From positions 1 through 63,595 of the forward strand of contig CABZNL010000006.1 of the NCBI GenBank assembly GCA_902527045.1: a stretch of 63,595 nt of DNA. The letters are read 5' to 3'. Shown one piece after another: positions 45,254-53,449 of this stretch; positions within the stretch are counted from its first letter, which is position 1, and each line of letters starts with the position of its first letter. Both the position numbers and the translations under genes were made by a program. This DNA comes from an uncultured Alphaproteobacteria bacterium (GTDB lineage Bacteria; Pseudomonadota; Alphaproteobacteria; HIMB59). The notes under the pieces are model-generated. The model did not search any database. It was not told where the DNA came from and saw nothing but the letters and a program-made list of their open reading frames with translations.

Positions 45254-46162
45254 ATGAATAAACTTAATGTTGTTTATAATCAGAACTATGATATTCCCTT
45301 GCCAATTGGTCACAGGTTTGTGGGTACAAAATTTTCTGACCTATATAATTTTATTAAAGACTCTAATCTATTTAAAGATTTGATTATTCATCAAAGTGTA
45401 TCTGCACCTATAAAAGATGTTCAAAATGTTCATGATAGTGAATATGTAATGAATGTTAAAAAAGGTAATCTATTGAGCAATCAAGAGAGAAGAATAAATC
45501 TACCTTGGAGTGAGAGATTAGCTATGAGATCTTTTTTAGCAATACAAGGTACACTACAAACATCTTATTTAGCTTTAGAAAATGGTGTAGCATGTCATTT
45601 GGCAGGGGGAACACATCATGCTTTTAAAGATTGTGGATCTGGTTTTTGTGTATTCAACGATTTAGCTTATGCTTCAATAAACTTACTAAATCAACAAAAA
45701 GTAAATAAAATATTAATCTTAGATTTAGATGTCCATCAAGGTGATGGTACAGCTTCAATTTGTCAAAATATTGACGATATTTTTACATGTTCTATACACT
45801 GTAAAAACAATTTCCCTTTTGATAAAAAAACAAGCGATTTAGATATACCTATCGATGACGGTATAGGAGATGATGAATATTTAAATATCCTTAAAAAAAC
45901 TCTTGATCGAGTGGATGCAAAGTTTGAACCTGATATTGTATTTTATGATGCAGGAGTTGATGTTCACTATAATGATGATCTTGGAAACTTAAACCTTACT
46001 GATGAGGGTTTAAAAAAAAGAGACGAAATTGTATGCAATTATTTTAAGGATAAAAAAATACCCCTATGCACGGTTATTGGCGGTGGTTACAGTAAAAGCA
46101 GAAAAGAGTTAGCCTCGAGGCACTACTCTATATTTAATACTGTATTTGAAGTTTATTTATGA
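45254..46162 (+). CDS. HDAC-like deacetylase
   Basis: The 302-residue protein is an arginase/HDAC-fold hydrolase. HLAGGTHHAFKDCGSGFCVFNDLAYA and LDLDVHQGDGTA carry the zinc ligands (Asp and His of DVH), with YDAGVDVHYND supplying the second Asp. Bacterial members deacetylate polyamines or other small acetylated amines. It looks nearer the short class IV-type group than acetoin-utilisation AcuC, but I cannot be exact. Its end overlaps the converging bioY gene by ten bases. Confidence 0.85.
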   Translation: MNKLNVVYNQNYDIPLPIGHRFVGTKFSDLYNFIKDSNLFKDLIIHQSVSAPIKDVQNVHDSEYVMNVKKGNLLSNQERRINLPWSERLAMRSFLAIQGTLQTSYLALENGVACHLAGGTHHAFKDCGSGFCVFNDLAYASINLLNQQKVNKILILDLDVHQGDGTASICQNIDDIFTCSIHCKNNFPFDKKTSDLDIPIDDGIGDDEYLNILKKTLDRVDAKFEPDIVFYDAGVDVHYNDDLGNLNLTDEGLKKRDEIVCNYFKDKKIPLCTVIGGGYSKSRKELASRHYSIFNTVFEVYL

Positions 46163-46710
46163 TTTTTTGTATTAACCCTTTGAATCAACCCAAAAATTAT
46201 TGCTATAACTAATAGAATCTTTAGAAACTCGCTATATAAAAAGGGCATTAAACCTACAGTAACTGCTTGTTCAAAACCTATAAAGAACGATAGGTGACTT
46301 AAACCACATAAAAATATTAAAAGAGCACCAATAAAAATTGTCAGAGATAATTTAATTAAATTAGTGCTTGCTTCCTTATTGAAAATGAAAGAAATGAAGA
46401 AGGCAGCAACTACCATGCCGTATAAAAACCCGAAAGTAGGAGAGAATATATAACCAATTCCTCCACCATTGGCAAAAATAGGTAAACCAAGTGTACCTAA
46501 AACTACATAAATAAAAGTTGAGTAAAATCCAACCATTCCCATAGAAGCTGCAATGAAATAAACCACGAGAGTTTGTAATGTCATTGGTACAGGGTAAAAA
46601 GGAATTGAAATCTTTGATGATACAGTAAGTAAAATCACACCTAATATAGTTAAATAGTATTTGGAGAAGAAATGGGTACCAAAAATATTTTCTGAAATTG
46701 TTCTACTCAT
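46153..46710 (-). CDS. bioY: biotin transporter BioY
   Basis: The 185-residue membrane protein has six helices and the BioY pattern IPFYPVPMTLQTLVVYF followed by LGLPIFANGGGIGYIFSPTFGFLYG. BioY is the substrate-binding S component for biotin uptake. No EcfA or EcfT (BioM/BioN) is nearby, so it either works alone or uses a shared energising module. It follows a 70-residue gene by 6 bases on the same strand. Confidence 0.93.
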   Translation of the reverse strand: MSRTISENIFGTHFFSKYYLTILGVILLTVSSKISIPFYPVPMTLQTLVVYFIAASMGMVGFYSTFIYVVLGTLGLPIFANGGGIGYIFSPTFGFLYGMVVAAFFISFIFNKEASTNLIKLSLTIFIGALLIFLCGLSHLSFFIGFEQAVTVGLMPFLYSEFLKILLVIAIIFGLIQRVNTKNHK

Positions 46711-46716
46711 TTAATT

Positions 46717-46929
46717 TTATCTTACTTTATCTTCGTCCTTATAAAATCTTGGATCAAATTCATCTAATTTGATACCTCTAAATGTCTTGTAAAATGAACC
46801 AAATTTATAACTACCAAGCTGTTCTAAAGGTGTGCTTGTAAATTTAGCTTTGGCTTCTTCTTCTGATTCAGCCTCAATAGTGACTTGAAAGTCGTATGAC
46901 ATGGTCATATCGATAACAAATTTTCTCAT
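46717..46929 (-). CDS. small conserved-looking protein of unknown function
   Basis: The 70-residue protein has the layout beta-strand (RKFVIDMTMSYDFQVTIEAES) and acidic helix (SEEEAKAKF), then a charged tail. It has no signal peptide or membrane segment. A perfect AGGAGG six bases before its ATG, rare for ordinary genes in this window, argues it is real and well translated. It is the first gene of a two-gene operon with bioY. I do not recognise a family. Confidence 0.65.
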   Translation of the reverse strand: MRKFVIDMTMSYDFQVTIEAESEEEAKAKFTSTPLEQLGSYKFGSFYKTFRGIKLDEFDPRFYKDEDKVR

Positions 46930-46935
46930 AAGTAA

Positions 46936-46941
46936 CCTCCT
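46936..46941 (-). promoter_or_regulatory. consensus Shine-Dalgarno for the 70-residue gene
   Basis: On the minus strand AGGAGG lies six bases upstream of the ATG at 46929. It supports that start. Comparable strong sites in the window are seen mainly before the solute-binding protein genes. Confidence 0.75.
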
Positions 46942-47058
46942 AGTTTTTAAATACCTTAAATATCATTAAAAAAGCTCATTTGAACTAAAAAAATATAAAA
47001 ATATTGATAAATAATACGTATTGGGATTGTTAAAATCTTTGATATAAAATTGATAATT

Positions 47059-47493
47059 ATGGATAAAAAAATTGCAATAATAAATGGACCAAATCTTGAA
47101 ATGTTAGGTAAGCGCAAAGAGAGTGTTTATGGAAATTTCACCTTAAAAGACTTAGAAAATGAGTTACTTAAAGAGTCAGAGTCACTTGGCTATAGCCTTG
47201 ATTTTTTCCAAAGCAATATTGAAGGTGAAATCATAAATAAAATAAACGGTCTTGATGAGTCATATGTTGGAATTATCATAAATCCAGGCGGTCTTACTCA
47301 TACCTCAGTTTCATTGCACGACTCATTAGAAATTAAATCAATTTTGAAAATCGAAGTTCATTTATCTAATATATACTCAAGAGAGGACTTCAGAAGAAAG
47401 TCTTTAATAGCCCCAGCCTGTGATTGTTCAATTATTGGAATGGGTAAAGACGGATTTATTTATGCGTTAAGATATTTAACAAAAAAGCACTAG
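47059..47493 (+). CDS. aroQ: type II 3-dehydroquinate dehydratase
   Basis: AroQ (about 144 residues) converts 3-dehydroquinate to 3-dehydroshikimate in the shikimate pathway. It shows NGPNLEMLGKR, the catalytic Tyr in SVYGNF, INPGGLTHTSVSLHD and His in EVHLSNIYSREDFRRKS. The ATG at 47059 is preferred to an in-frame TTG at 47050. It stands alone between the bioY operon and the Ugp operon. Confidence 0.95.
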   Translation: MDKKIAIINGPNLEMLGKRKESVYGNFTLKDLENELLKESESLGYSLDFFQSNIEGEIINKINGLDESYVGIIINPGGLTHTSVSLHDSLEIKSILKIEVHLSNIYSREDFRRKSLIAPACDCSIIGMGKDGFIYALRYLTKKH

Positions 47494-47569
47494 TTCGATA
47501 TTTTTTCATAAATATATAATATTTTTTCCATAAGTTATACACAACCAATCTGTTCCTGTGTTAAAATAT

Positions 47570-47608
47570 TATAATATAATATGTACTTATGAACGTTCCT
47601 ATAGGAGG
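47570..47608 (+). promoter_or_regulatory. probable -10 element and ribosome binding site of ugpB
   Basis: Two overlapping TATAAT hexamers (47570-47575 and 47575-47580) sit about 35 bases upstream of the ugpB start, with no convincing -35 box. AGGAGG at 47603-47608 lies five bases before the ATG. The Shine-Dalgarno is certain by sequence; the promoter is a guess in an AT-rich background. Confidence 0.45.
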
Positions 47609-47613
47609 ATATA

Positions 47614-48921
47614 ATGAAAAAACTAATTAGTATTTTTGTACTTTTAGTTTCTTTTGCATTCACATCAAACAGTTACAGTAAAACCGAAATTCATTGGTGG
47701 TACGGTAACAGTGGTTTTCTAGGTGATGTAATCATAGAAATAGCTAATCGATTCAACGACTCACAAGATGAATACATGGTTATTCCTACTGGTAAAGGAA
47801 GCTATGAGGACAACATGGCAGCTACAATTGCTGCTTTTAGAGCAGGGGACCAACCTCACTACTCACAAGTCTATGACGCAGGTGCAGCTATCATGGTAGC
47901 ACAAGTTAAAAATGGAGTTGTAATCGGCTTTGAAGAGATGGCTGAGAAATATGGTATTAGCGTTGATGCTGATAATTACATCCCAGGTATAAAAAACTTT
48001 TATGCTGATGGTGATGGAAAAATGATCGGTGTCCCTTTTAATAGTTCTACTTGTTTAATGTATGCAAATATGGATATTTTAAATGAAGTTGGTATTGAAG
48101 AAGTTCCAAAAACATACGAAGAGTTCGAAGGTATGGCCCAAAAGATACTTGATGCTGGTTATATACCACTTCTTCAAAGTCACAGCCCTTGGATTTGGAC
48201 CGAAAACTTTTTTTCAAGACATAATTTATTAATGACTGATGGAAATAATGGTTACGACGATGTGCCTACAACAACTCTTTTTGCTGATACAGAAGCGTTT
48301 GTTTACCATTGGACTAAAGTTAAGGAGTGGTATGAAAAAGGTTACTACGGTTATAAAGGAAGAGCATGGGGAGACAATCAAGCGCCTTTCACTAATGGTG
48401 AAGCTGCATTTTGGTTTGGATCTGCTGCCTCTTTTGGTGGTATGAAAGGTGTGCTTCCAAACTTTACAACTAATCCAATTCCATATTGGGACTCTGTAAC
48501 TGGAGGTAAAGAATATCCAACATTCATTGGTGGTGCTGCTAATTGGATCTTAAATGGTCATACTGAAGAGGAGTACAAAGGACTTGCTAAATTTATTGAA
48601 TTTATGGGTTCACCAGAAATGGATCTTTACTATCACAACATGACGGGTTACGCAGCAGTAACAAAAGGTGGAATTGAGCTTGCAGAAACAATTAATTTCT
48701 ACAGAGCCTCACCTTATCACAAAGCTGTTGGTGATCAATTAGGTCTAGAGGGTTCTACTATTCCAGGTGGATATAGAGCAGGAAACTGGCCTCAAATTCG
48801 TGAAGTAATTTATGAAAATGTTGAGCCAATGCTTAACGGAGATATTTCTGTCGAAAAAGCTCTAGGAAATATGGATAAGGGTGCAGCAAAGCTTTTAAAA
48901 CAGTTTGCAAAAACTCTATAA
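47614..48921 (+). CDS. ugpB: sn-glycerol-3-phosphate ABC transporter binding protein
   Basis: The 435-residue protein has a signal peptide and follows E. coli UgpB segment by segment: EIHWWYGNSG, TGKGSYEDNMAATIAAFRAG, PFNSSTCLMYANMDIL, TYEEFEGMAQKILDAG, WIWTENFFSRHNLL, and GNWPQIREVIYENVEPM near the end. UgpB captures glycerol-3-phosphate and glycerophosphodiesters in the periplasm, supplying carbon and phosphorus. Specificity could have drifted. It is first in a five-gene operon and is followed by a strong hairpin. Confidence 0.87.
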   Translation: MKKLISIFVLLVSFAFTSNSYSKTEIHWWYGNSGFLGDVIIEIANRFNDSQDEYMVIPTGKGSYEDNMAATIAAFRAGDQPHYSQVYDAGAAIMVAQVKNGVVIGFEEMAEKYGISVDADNYIPGIKNFYADGDGKMIGVPFNSSTCLMYANMDILNEVGIEEVPKTYEEFEGMAQKILDAGYIPLLQSHSPWIWTENFFSRHNLLMTDGNNGYDDVPTTTLFADTEAFVYHWTKVKEWYEKGYYGYKGRAWGDNQAPFTNGEAAFWFGSAASFGGMKGVLPNFTTNPIPYWDSVTGGKEYPTFIGGAANWILNGHTEEEYKGLAKFIEFMGSPEMDLYYHNMTGYAAVTKGGIELAETINFYRASPYHKAVGDQLGLEGSTIPGGYRAGNWPQIREVIYENVEPMLNGDISVEKALGNMDKGAAKLLKQFAKTL

Positions 48922-48935
48922 ATTATAATCTTTAG

Positions 48936-48965
48936 TTAAGGAGGGTATTTATATATCCTCCTTAA
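48936..48965 (+). terminator. intercistronic hairpin after ugpB
   Basis: TTAAGGAGG (48936-48944) pairs with CCTCCTTAA (48957-48965), and the stem can extend by three more pairs toward a six-base loop. No T tract follows. It separates the binding-protein gene from the first permease gene, like the hairpin at 21122. It probably protects the upstream transcript segment or attenuates. Confidence 0.6.
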
Positions 48966-48971
48966 ACATCC

Positions 48972-49850
48972 ATGAAAAAAGTACAATTTAAATCATATTA
49001 TTCTCAATATTTTTTTTTAGCACCGCAGTTATTAATTCTTTTAATTTTTTTATATTGGCCAATCATTCAAACATTTAAAGATGCTTTTACGATGCAAGAT
49101 GCTTTTGGCTTTGGTTCTCAGTTTGCTGGTTTTGATAATTTTTTATTTGTTTTTTCTGATCCGTCATATTTTACAGCTTTCAAATTTACTATAATTTATA
49201 GTTTTGTTATAACCCTCATTACTGGTTCAATCGGTTTATTACTTGCAGTGCAAGCTAATAAAGTACTACATGGTAAAAATGTTTATAAAACACTTTTAAT
49301 TTGGCCTTATGCAATTGCTCCTGCAGTTGTTGGTGTTATGGCAAATTATTTCTTTAGTGAAAGGTACGGCCTTTTACATCATTTGTTTAATAATCTTTGG
49401 GGATTTAACTGGTATGAGGATGTCTTCGATGCTTATATTTATGTAATTATCGCAGGTTCTTGGAAACAAATAAGTGCGAATTTTATTTTCTTTCTTGCAG
49501 GTCTTCAAGCCATTCAAAAAACAGTTATAGAGGCCTCTATTATAGACTGTAAAAGCAATATTAGACGATTTTGGACGATTACATTTCCTTTACTAATGCC
49601 CACAACATTTTTTTTGATAATAATTAATATCACCTATGCTTTTTTTGATACATTTGGAATTATAGACACTACAACAATAGGTGCCCCAGGCAGTGAAACC
49701 AAAACATTAGTTTATAAAGCATATATTGATGGTTTTAAGGGATTAGACCTCGGTAGCGCAGGCGCACAGTCAATTATGATGATGATAATCGTTTTATTTA
49801 TAACGATTTTCCAATTTAGATACATAGAAGGGAAAATTCACTACAATTAA
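48972..49850 (+). CDS. ugpA: glycerol-3-phosphate-type ABC permease UgpA
   Basis: The 292-residue membrane protein has six helices and an EAA loop reading EASIIDCKSNIRRFWTITFPLLMP. The opening FFLAPQLLILLIFLYWPIIQ is typical of UgpA. It forms the pore with a UgpE-type partner. Its stop shares a base with the next ATG (TAATG), implying translational coupling. Confidence 0.88.
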   Translation: MKKVQFKSYYSQYFFLAPQLLILLIFLYWPIIQTFKDAFTMQDAFGFGSQFAGFDNFLFVFSDPSYFTAFKFTIIYSFVITLITGSIGLLLAVQANKVLHGKNVYKTLLIWPYAIAPAVVGVMANYFFSERYGLLHHLFNNLWGFNWYEDVFDAYIYVIIAGSWKQISANFIFFLAGLQAIQKTVIEASIIDCKSNIRRFWTITFPLLMPTTFFLIIINITYAFFDTFGIIDTTTIGAPGSETKTLVYKAYIDGFKGLDLGSAGAQSIMMMIIVLFITIFQFRYIEGKIHYN

Positions 49851-50671
49851 TGACAAGGCATATCTCATCAACTATCAATCATTGTATTCTTTTAATCGGA
49901 CTTCTGATTATGATTGTTCCAGTATGGATTATTTTTGCAAGTTCAACACATTCAAGCCTATTTATTAACACAAATGGTTTACAATTTTTTTTAGGAGATA
50001 ATTTTATTGAAAATTACTCAAGAGTTTTATTTAAAAAATCAGGTTTTTTTAATGAAATAACAGCTCTCAAAATGTTTTTTAACAGTTTTGTTATGGCAAC
50101 AGGCATTGCAACTCTCTCAGTAATTACATCTTTAATGGCTGCTTATGGTTTAGTTTATTTTAAAATTAAGTATGCAACTATAATATTTTGGTTAATTTTT
50201 ATTACTTTATTAGTTCCTTTAGAGCTAAGAATTATGCCTTCATACATAGTTATGTCAAAATTAAATCTTGTAAATACATTTGCAGGTTTAATTCTTCCTA
50301 TCTCAGCTTCAGCAATTGCTACATTCTTTTTTCGTCAATTTTACAAATCAATTCCAGATGAGTTATTAGAAGCAGCTAAATTAGATGGAACGAGTAGTTG
50401 GAGATTTTTTATCGATTTCTTAGTCCCTTTATCTAAAACTATGATAGCTGCGGTTTTTATTTTTATGTTTGTTTTTGGTTACAACCAATATCTATGGCCA
50501 CTAATCATGACAACGAGTGAACAATATTGGACTGTTGTAATGGGTCTTAAGACCATGTACGGATCTATATCCGATCGTTTTGCATTTGTTATTATGTCAA
50601 TGATACCGCCAGTATTAATAATAGTCTTTCTTCAAAAGTTGTTTATTCAAGGGATATTTCAAAATAAATGA
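49850..50671 (+). CDS. ugpE: UgpE-type ABC permease, copy 1
   Basis: The 273-residue membrane protein has six helices and the loop DELLEAAKLDGTSSWRFFIDFLVPLSKTM. It matches its downstream neighbour along its whole length, with near-identical stretches such as FWLIFITLLVPLE and YLWPLIMTT. It has diverged mainly in the periplasmic segment around residues 30-70. Its last four bases overlap the start of copy 2. Confidence 0.87.
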   Translation: MTRHISSTINHCILLIGLLIMIVPVWIIFASSTHSSLFINTNGLQFFLGDNFIENYSRVLFKKSGFFNEITALKMFFNSFVMATGIATLSVITSLMAAYGLVYFKIKYATIIFWLIFITLLVPLELRIMPSYIVMSKLNLVNTFAGLILPISASAIATFFFRQFYKSIPDELLEAAKLDGTSSWRFFIDFLVPLSKTMIAAVFIFMFVFGYNQYLWPLIMTTSEQYWTVVMGLKTMYGSISDRFAFVIMSMIPPVLIIVFLQKLFIQGIFQNK

Positions 50672-51519
50672 AAATTAAACCTTTAGAAATACTTTCACAT
50701 ATTATTTTAATATTAGGGGTTTTATTAATGGTACTACCAATTTGGTTTTCTTTTGCAACCTCTACCCACGATAATGTCTCGATAATGACTGAGGGTATGA
50801 AATTCTTTCTAGGCGAGAGTTTTTCTCAAAATTATAACGAAGTTCTCAATGAAAAAGGAGGATGGTCTGAAGAAGTTACAGCAGCTAAAATGTTTATGAA
50901 TAGTTTCATTATGGCTCTTGGTATTGCTACATTGAAAGTTGTAATTTCTGCAATGTCAGCATATGCACTAGTTTATTTCAGATTTAAACTTGCTGTTCCT
51001 ATTTTTTGGTTAATTTTTATTACATTGTTAGTTCCGTTAGAGGTAAGAATTTTTCCAAGTTATAAAATAGTATCTGATCTTGGTCTTACAAATACTTATA
51101 CGGGACTCATATTACCATTAGTTGCATCTGCTACTGCTACTTTTTTCTTTAGGCAATTTTATAAAACAATACCTGATGAGTTATTAGAGTCTGCTAAGTT
51201 AGATGGTGCTAATAGCTGGAGATTTTTTATTGATTTCTTGTTGCCACTCTCAAAGACAATGTTAGCTGCGATGTTTATTTTTATGTTTGTCTATGGTTAT
51301 AGTCAGTATTTATGGCCTTTAATTATGACTACTGATGAAAAATATTGGACCGTTGTGATGGGAATGAAAATAATTTTTACAGAAAATTATGAGGGTGTCG
51401 CTTTACCTAGAACAGGGGAGAGATTTGCATATATAATTTTATCTATGTTACCTCCTGTGTTAGTTGTTGTAATTCTTCAAAGATGGTTTATCAAAGGGTT
51501 AATCCAAACAGAAAAATAA
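50668..51519 (+). CDS. ugpE: UgpE-type ABC permease, copy 2
   Basis: The 283-residue protein is a tandem paralogue of copy 1, with the loop DELLESAKLDGANSWRFFIDFLLPLSKTM. It has about ten extra residues (NYEGVALPRTGER) before the last helix. This extra segment also occurs in standard UgpE (I recall a KGAMIAG-like insertion only loosely), so copy 2 may be the ancestral form. It is one base from the ATPase gene. Confidence 0.85.
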   Translation: MKIKPLEILSHIILILGVLLMVLPIWFSFATSTHDNVSIMTEGMKFFLGESFSQNYNEVLNEKGGWSEEVTAAKMFMNSFIMALGIATLKVVISAMSAYALVYFRFKLAVPIFWLIFITLLVPLEVRIFPSYKIVSDLGLTNTYTGLILPLVASATATFFFRQFYKTIPDELLESAKLDGANSWRFFIDFLLPLSKTMLAAMFIFMFVYGYSQYLWPLIMTTDEKYWTVVMGMKIIFTENYEGVALPRTGERFAYIILSMLPPVLVVVILQRWFIKGLIQTEK

Positions 51520-51520
51520 A

Positions 51521-52567
51521 ATGAGTTTTTTAGAATTACAAAATATTACGAAAATTTATCCTAACGGAACAAAGGCTGTAAATGAAACATCTTTGAATAT
51601 TGATAACGGTGAATTTGTTGTATTTGTAGGTCCTAGTGGATGTGGTAAATCAACATTATTAAGAATGATTGCTGGTTTAGAGGATATTACAAGTGGTGAA
51701 ATATCATTAGATGGCAATATAATTAATAATATTGACCCCTCAGAAAGAGACGTGGCTATGGTTTTTCAAAATTATGCTCTCTATCCACATATGTCTGTAT
51801 TTAATAATATGTCTTATGGCCTGAAAAATAGAGGGATATCTAAAGATGAAATCAATAATAAAGTTAATGATGTTGCTAAACTATTAGAAATAGATCAATT
51901 ACTCACGAGAAAACCAAGTATGCTTTCTGGCGGGCAAAGACAAAGAGTTGCTATGGGTAGAGCTATCGTCAGAAATCCAAAAATATTTTTATTTGATGAA
52001 CCATTATCTAATCTAGATGCAAAACTCAGAAATCAAATGAGATTAGAAATAAAAAAACTACAGCGTCAGATGGGTGTAACAAGTATTTTTGTAACACATG
52101 ATCAAACTGAAGCTATGACCTTGGGTGATAGAATTGTAGTTATTAATAACGGAGTAGTGGAACAAGTTGGCACTCCTAAAGAGATTTACTCTAAACCAAA
52201 CACTAAGTTTGTTGCAGAATTTATTGGTTCACCTCAGATGAATTTATTTCAATGCAAAATAGAAAACGGATTAGCTAAAATTTCAGATATGCAAATTAAT
52301 TTAAATAATTCATTAAATATTCAAGATGCATGTATTGGCGTTAGACCAGATGATATTTTAATATCAGATCAAGGAGAATATTCTAGCTCAGCTAATCTAG
52401 TTGAGTATTTAGGTTCTGACATGATCATCTACTCAAGTGTCGGAGGACAAGAGTTTAGCTGCAAATTATCATCTAAAATTAATTTGAAAGCTGGAGATAA
52501 TTTTAAATTCGACATTTCTCCATCAGTACTTCATATTTTTGACAATACCTCTGGTCAAAGAGCCTAA
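51521..52567 (+). CDS. ugpC: MalK/UgpC-type ABC transporter ATPase
   Basis: The 348-residue ATPase has Walker A GPSGCGKST, signature LSGGQRQRVAMGRA, Walker B IFLFDEPLSNLDAKLR, the MalK-type DPSERDVAMVFQNYALYPHM, and a C-terminal regulatory OB domain (IGVRPDDILIS). It drives the Ugp transporter. MalK-type ATPases can serve several sugar importers, so it may also energise the ATPase-less system at 19864-23076. It converges with nadE, 19 bases apart. Confidence 0.9.
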   Translation: MSFLELQNITKIYPNGTKAVNETSLNIDNGEFVVFVGPSGCGKSTLLRMIAGLEDITSGEISLDGNIINNIDPSERDVAMVFQNYALYPHMSVFNNMSYGLKNRGISKDEINNKVNDVAKLLEIDQLLTRKPSMLSGGQRQRVAMGRAIVRNPKIFLFDEPLSNLDAKLRNQMRLEIKKLQRQMGVTSIFVTHDQTEAMTLGDRIVVINNGVVEQVGTPKEIYSKPNTKFVAEFIGSPQMNLFQCKIENGLAKISDMQINLNNSLNIQDACIGVRPDDILISDQGEYSSSANLVEYLGSDMIIYSSVGGQEFSCKLSSKINLKAGDNFKFDISPSVLHIFDNTSGQRA

Positions 52568-52586
52568 TAACTAATTATAATAAATT

Positions 52587-53318
52587 TTATTTAGGTAAAA
52601 TACAAACTGGTATAGGGTTCATTTTATGAACATTATTTTTTCTTATCTCTAAATATTTATCTCTATTGGAGGAATATTCATTAATCATTGCTTCTTCAAT
52701 TTCTGCATAATTTAATCCTACCTGGTCTTCATCTGATCTTCCATCAGACCATAAACCATCTGTTGGTGCAGCATCAATAATGTCTTGATTGATCATTAAT
52801 TCTTTACCCATATCCCATATTTCAGTTTTTAGACAGTCAGCGATTGGTGATATGTCAACACCACCATCTCCATATTTTGTGTAAAAACCAATTCCAAAAT
52901 CCTCAACTTTATTTCCTGTACCAACTACAATACCGTTGTTACTTGCAGCTATTTGATATAAAGTAGCCATCCTTATTCTTGCTTGAGAATTAGCATAACC
53001 GTGTTCTGAGTTATTTTTGTTTAGAGCACTTTTAAAATTTTTAAAAACATCAGATAAATCTATTTTTAAGTCCTCTACATTTTCAAAGTTTTCTTTAAGC
53101 CAATGTATATGAGACATACCTCTATCGTTAGTTATCTTATGATCTAATATGGGCATATTTGCTACGATAGTTTTTAATCCAGTTTTTGCACTCAAGGTGC
53201 TAGTAACAGCAGAGTCAATACCACCAGATATTCCTATAACTAGGGACTCAAAATTGTTAGAAGTAGCGTAGGATTTAATCCAATTACCTATAAAATCTAT
53301 TTTATCATTTGTATTCAT
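52587..53318 (-). CDS. nadE: ammonia-dependent NAD+ synthetase
   Basis: The 243-residue protein has the PP-loop GISGGIDSAVTS and later VGTGNKVEDFGIGFYTKYGDGGVDISPIAD and APTDGLWSDGRSDEDQVG, the NAD synthetase core. The N-terminal nitrilase/glutaminase domain of glutamine-dependent NadE is absent, so it should use ammonia. It makes NAD from deamido-NAD. Confidence 0.93.
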   Translation of the reverse strand: MNTNDKIDFIGNWIKSYATSNNFESLVIGISGGIDSAVTSTLSAKTGLKTIVANMPILDHKITNDRGMSHIHWLKENFENVEDLKIDLSDVFKNFKSALNKNNSEHGYANSQARIRMATLYQIAASNNGIVVGTGNKVEDFGIGFYTKYGDGGVDISPIADCLKTEIWDMGKELMINQDIIDAAPTDGLWSDGRSDEDQVGLNYAEIEEAMINEYSSNRDKYLEIRKNNVHKMNPIPVCILPK

Positions 53319-53449
53319 ATTATAAAATTACGATACTTATCTTAACTAGTTTACAAAATATTTTCATATTTTAATTCATTTTATCAATCAATATATGATA
53401 AAATTCTATAAATTTAACTGATATAAAATTACTAACCTTTTTATACCTT

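Noticed and set aside
47535-47543. TTATACACA, a perfect match to the DnaA box pattern, in an AT-rich gap upstream of ugpB
   Set aside because: A single box; several such 9-mers are expected by chance in a window of this size and composition, and no cluster or dnaA/dnaN neighbour is present.
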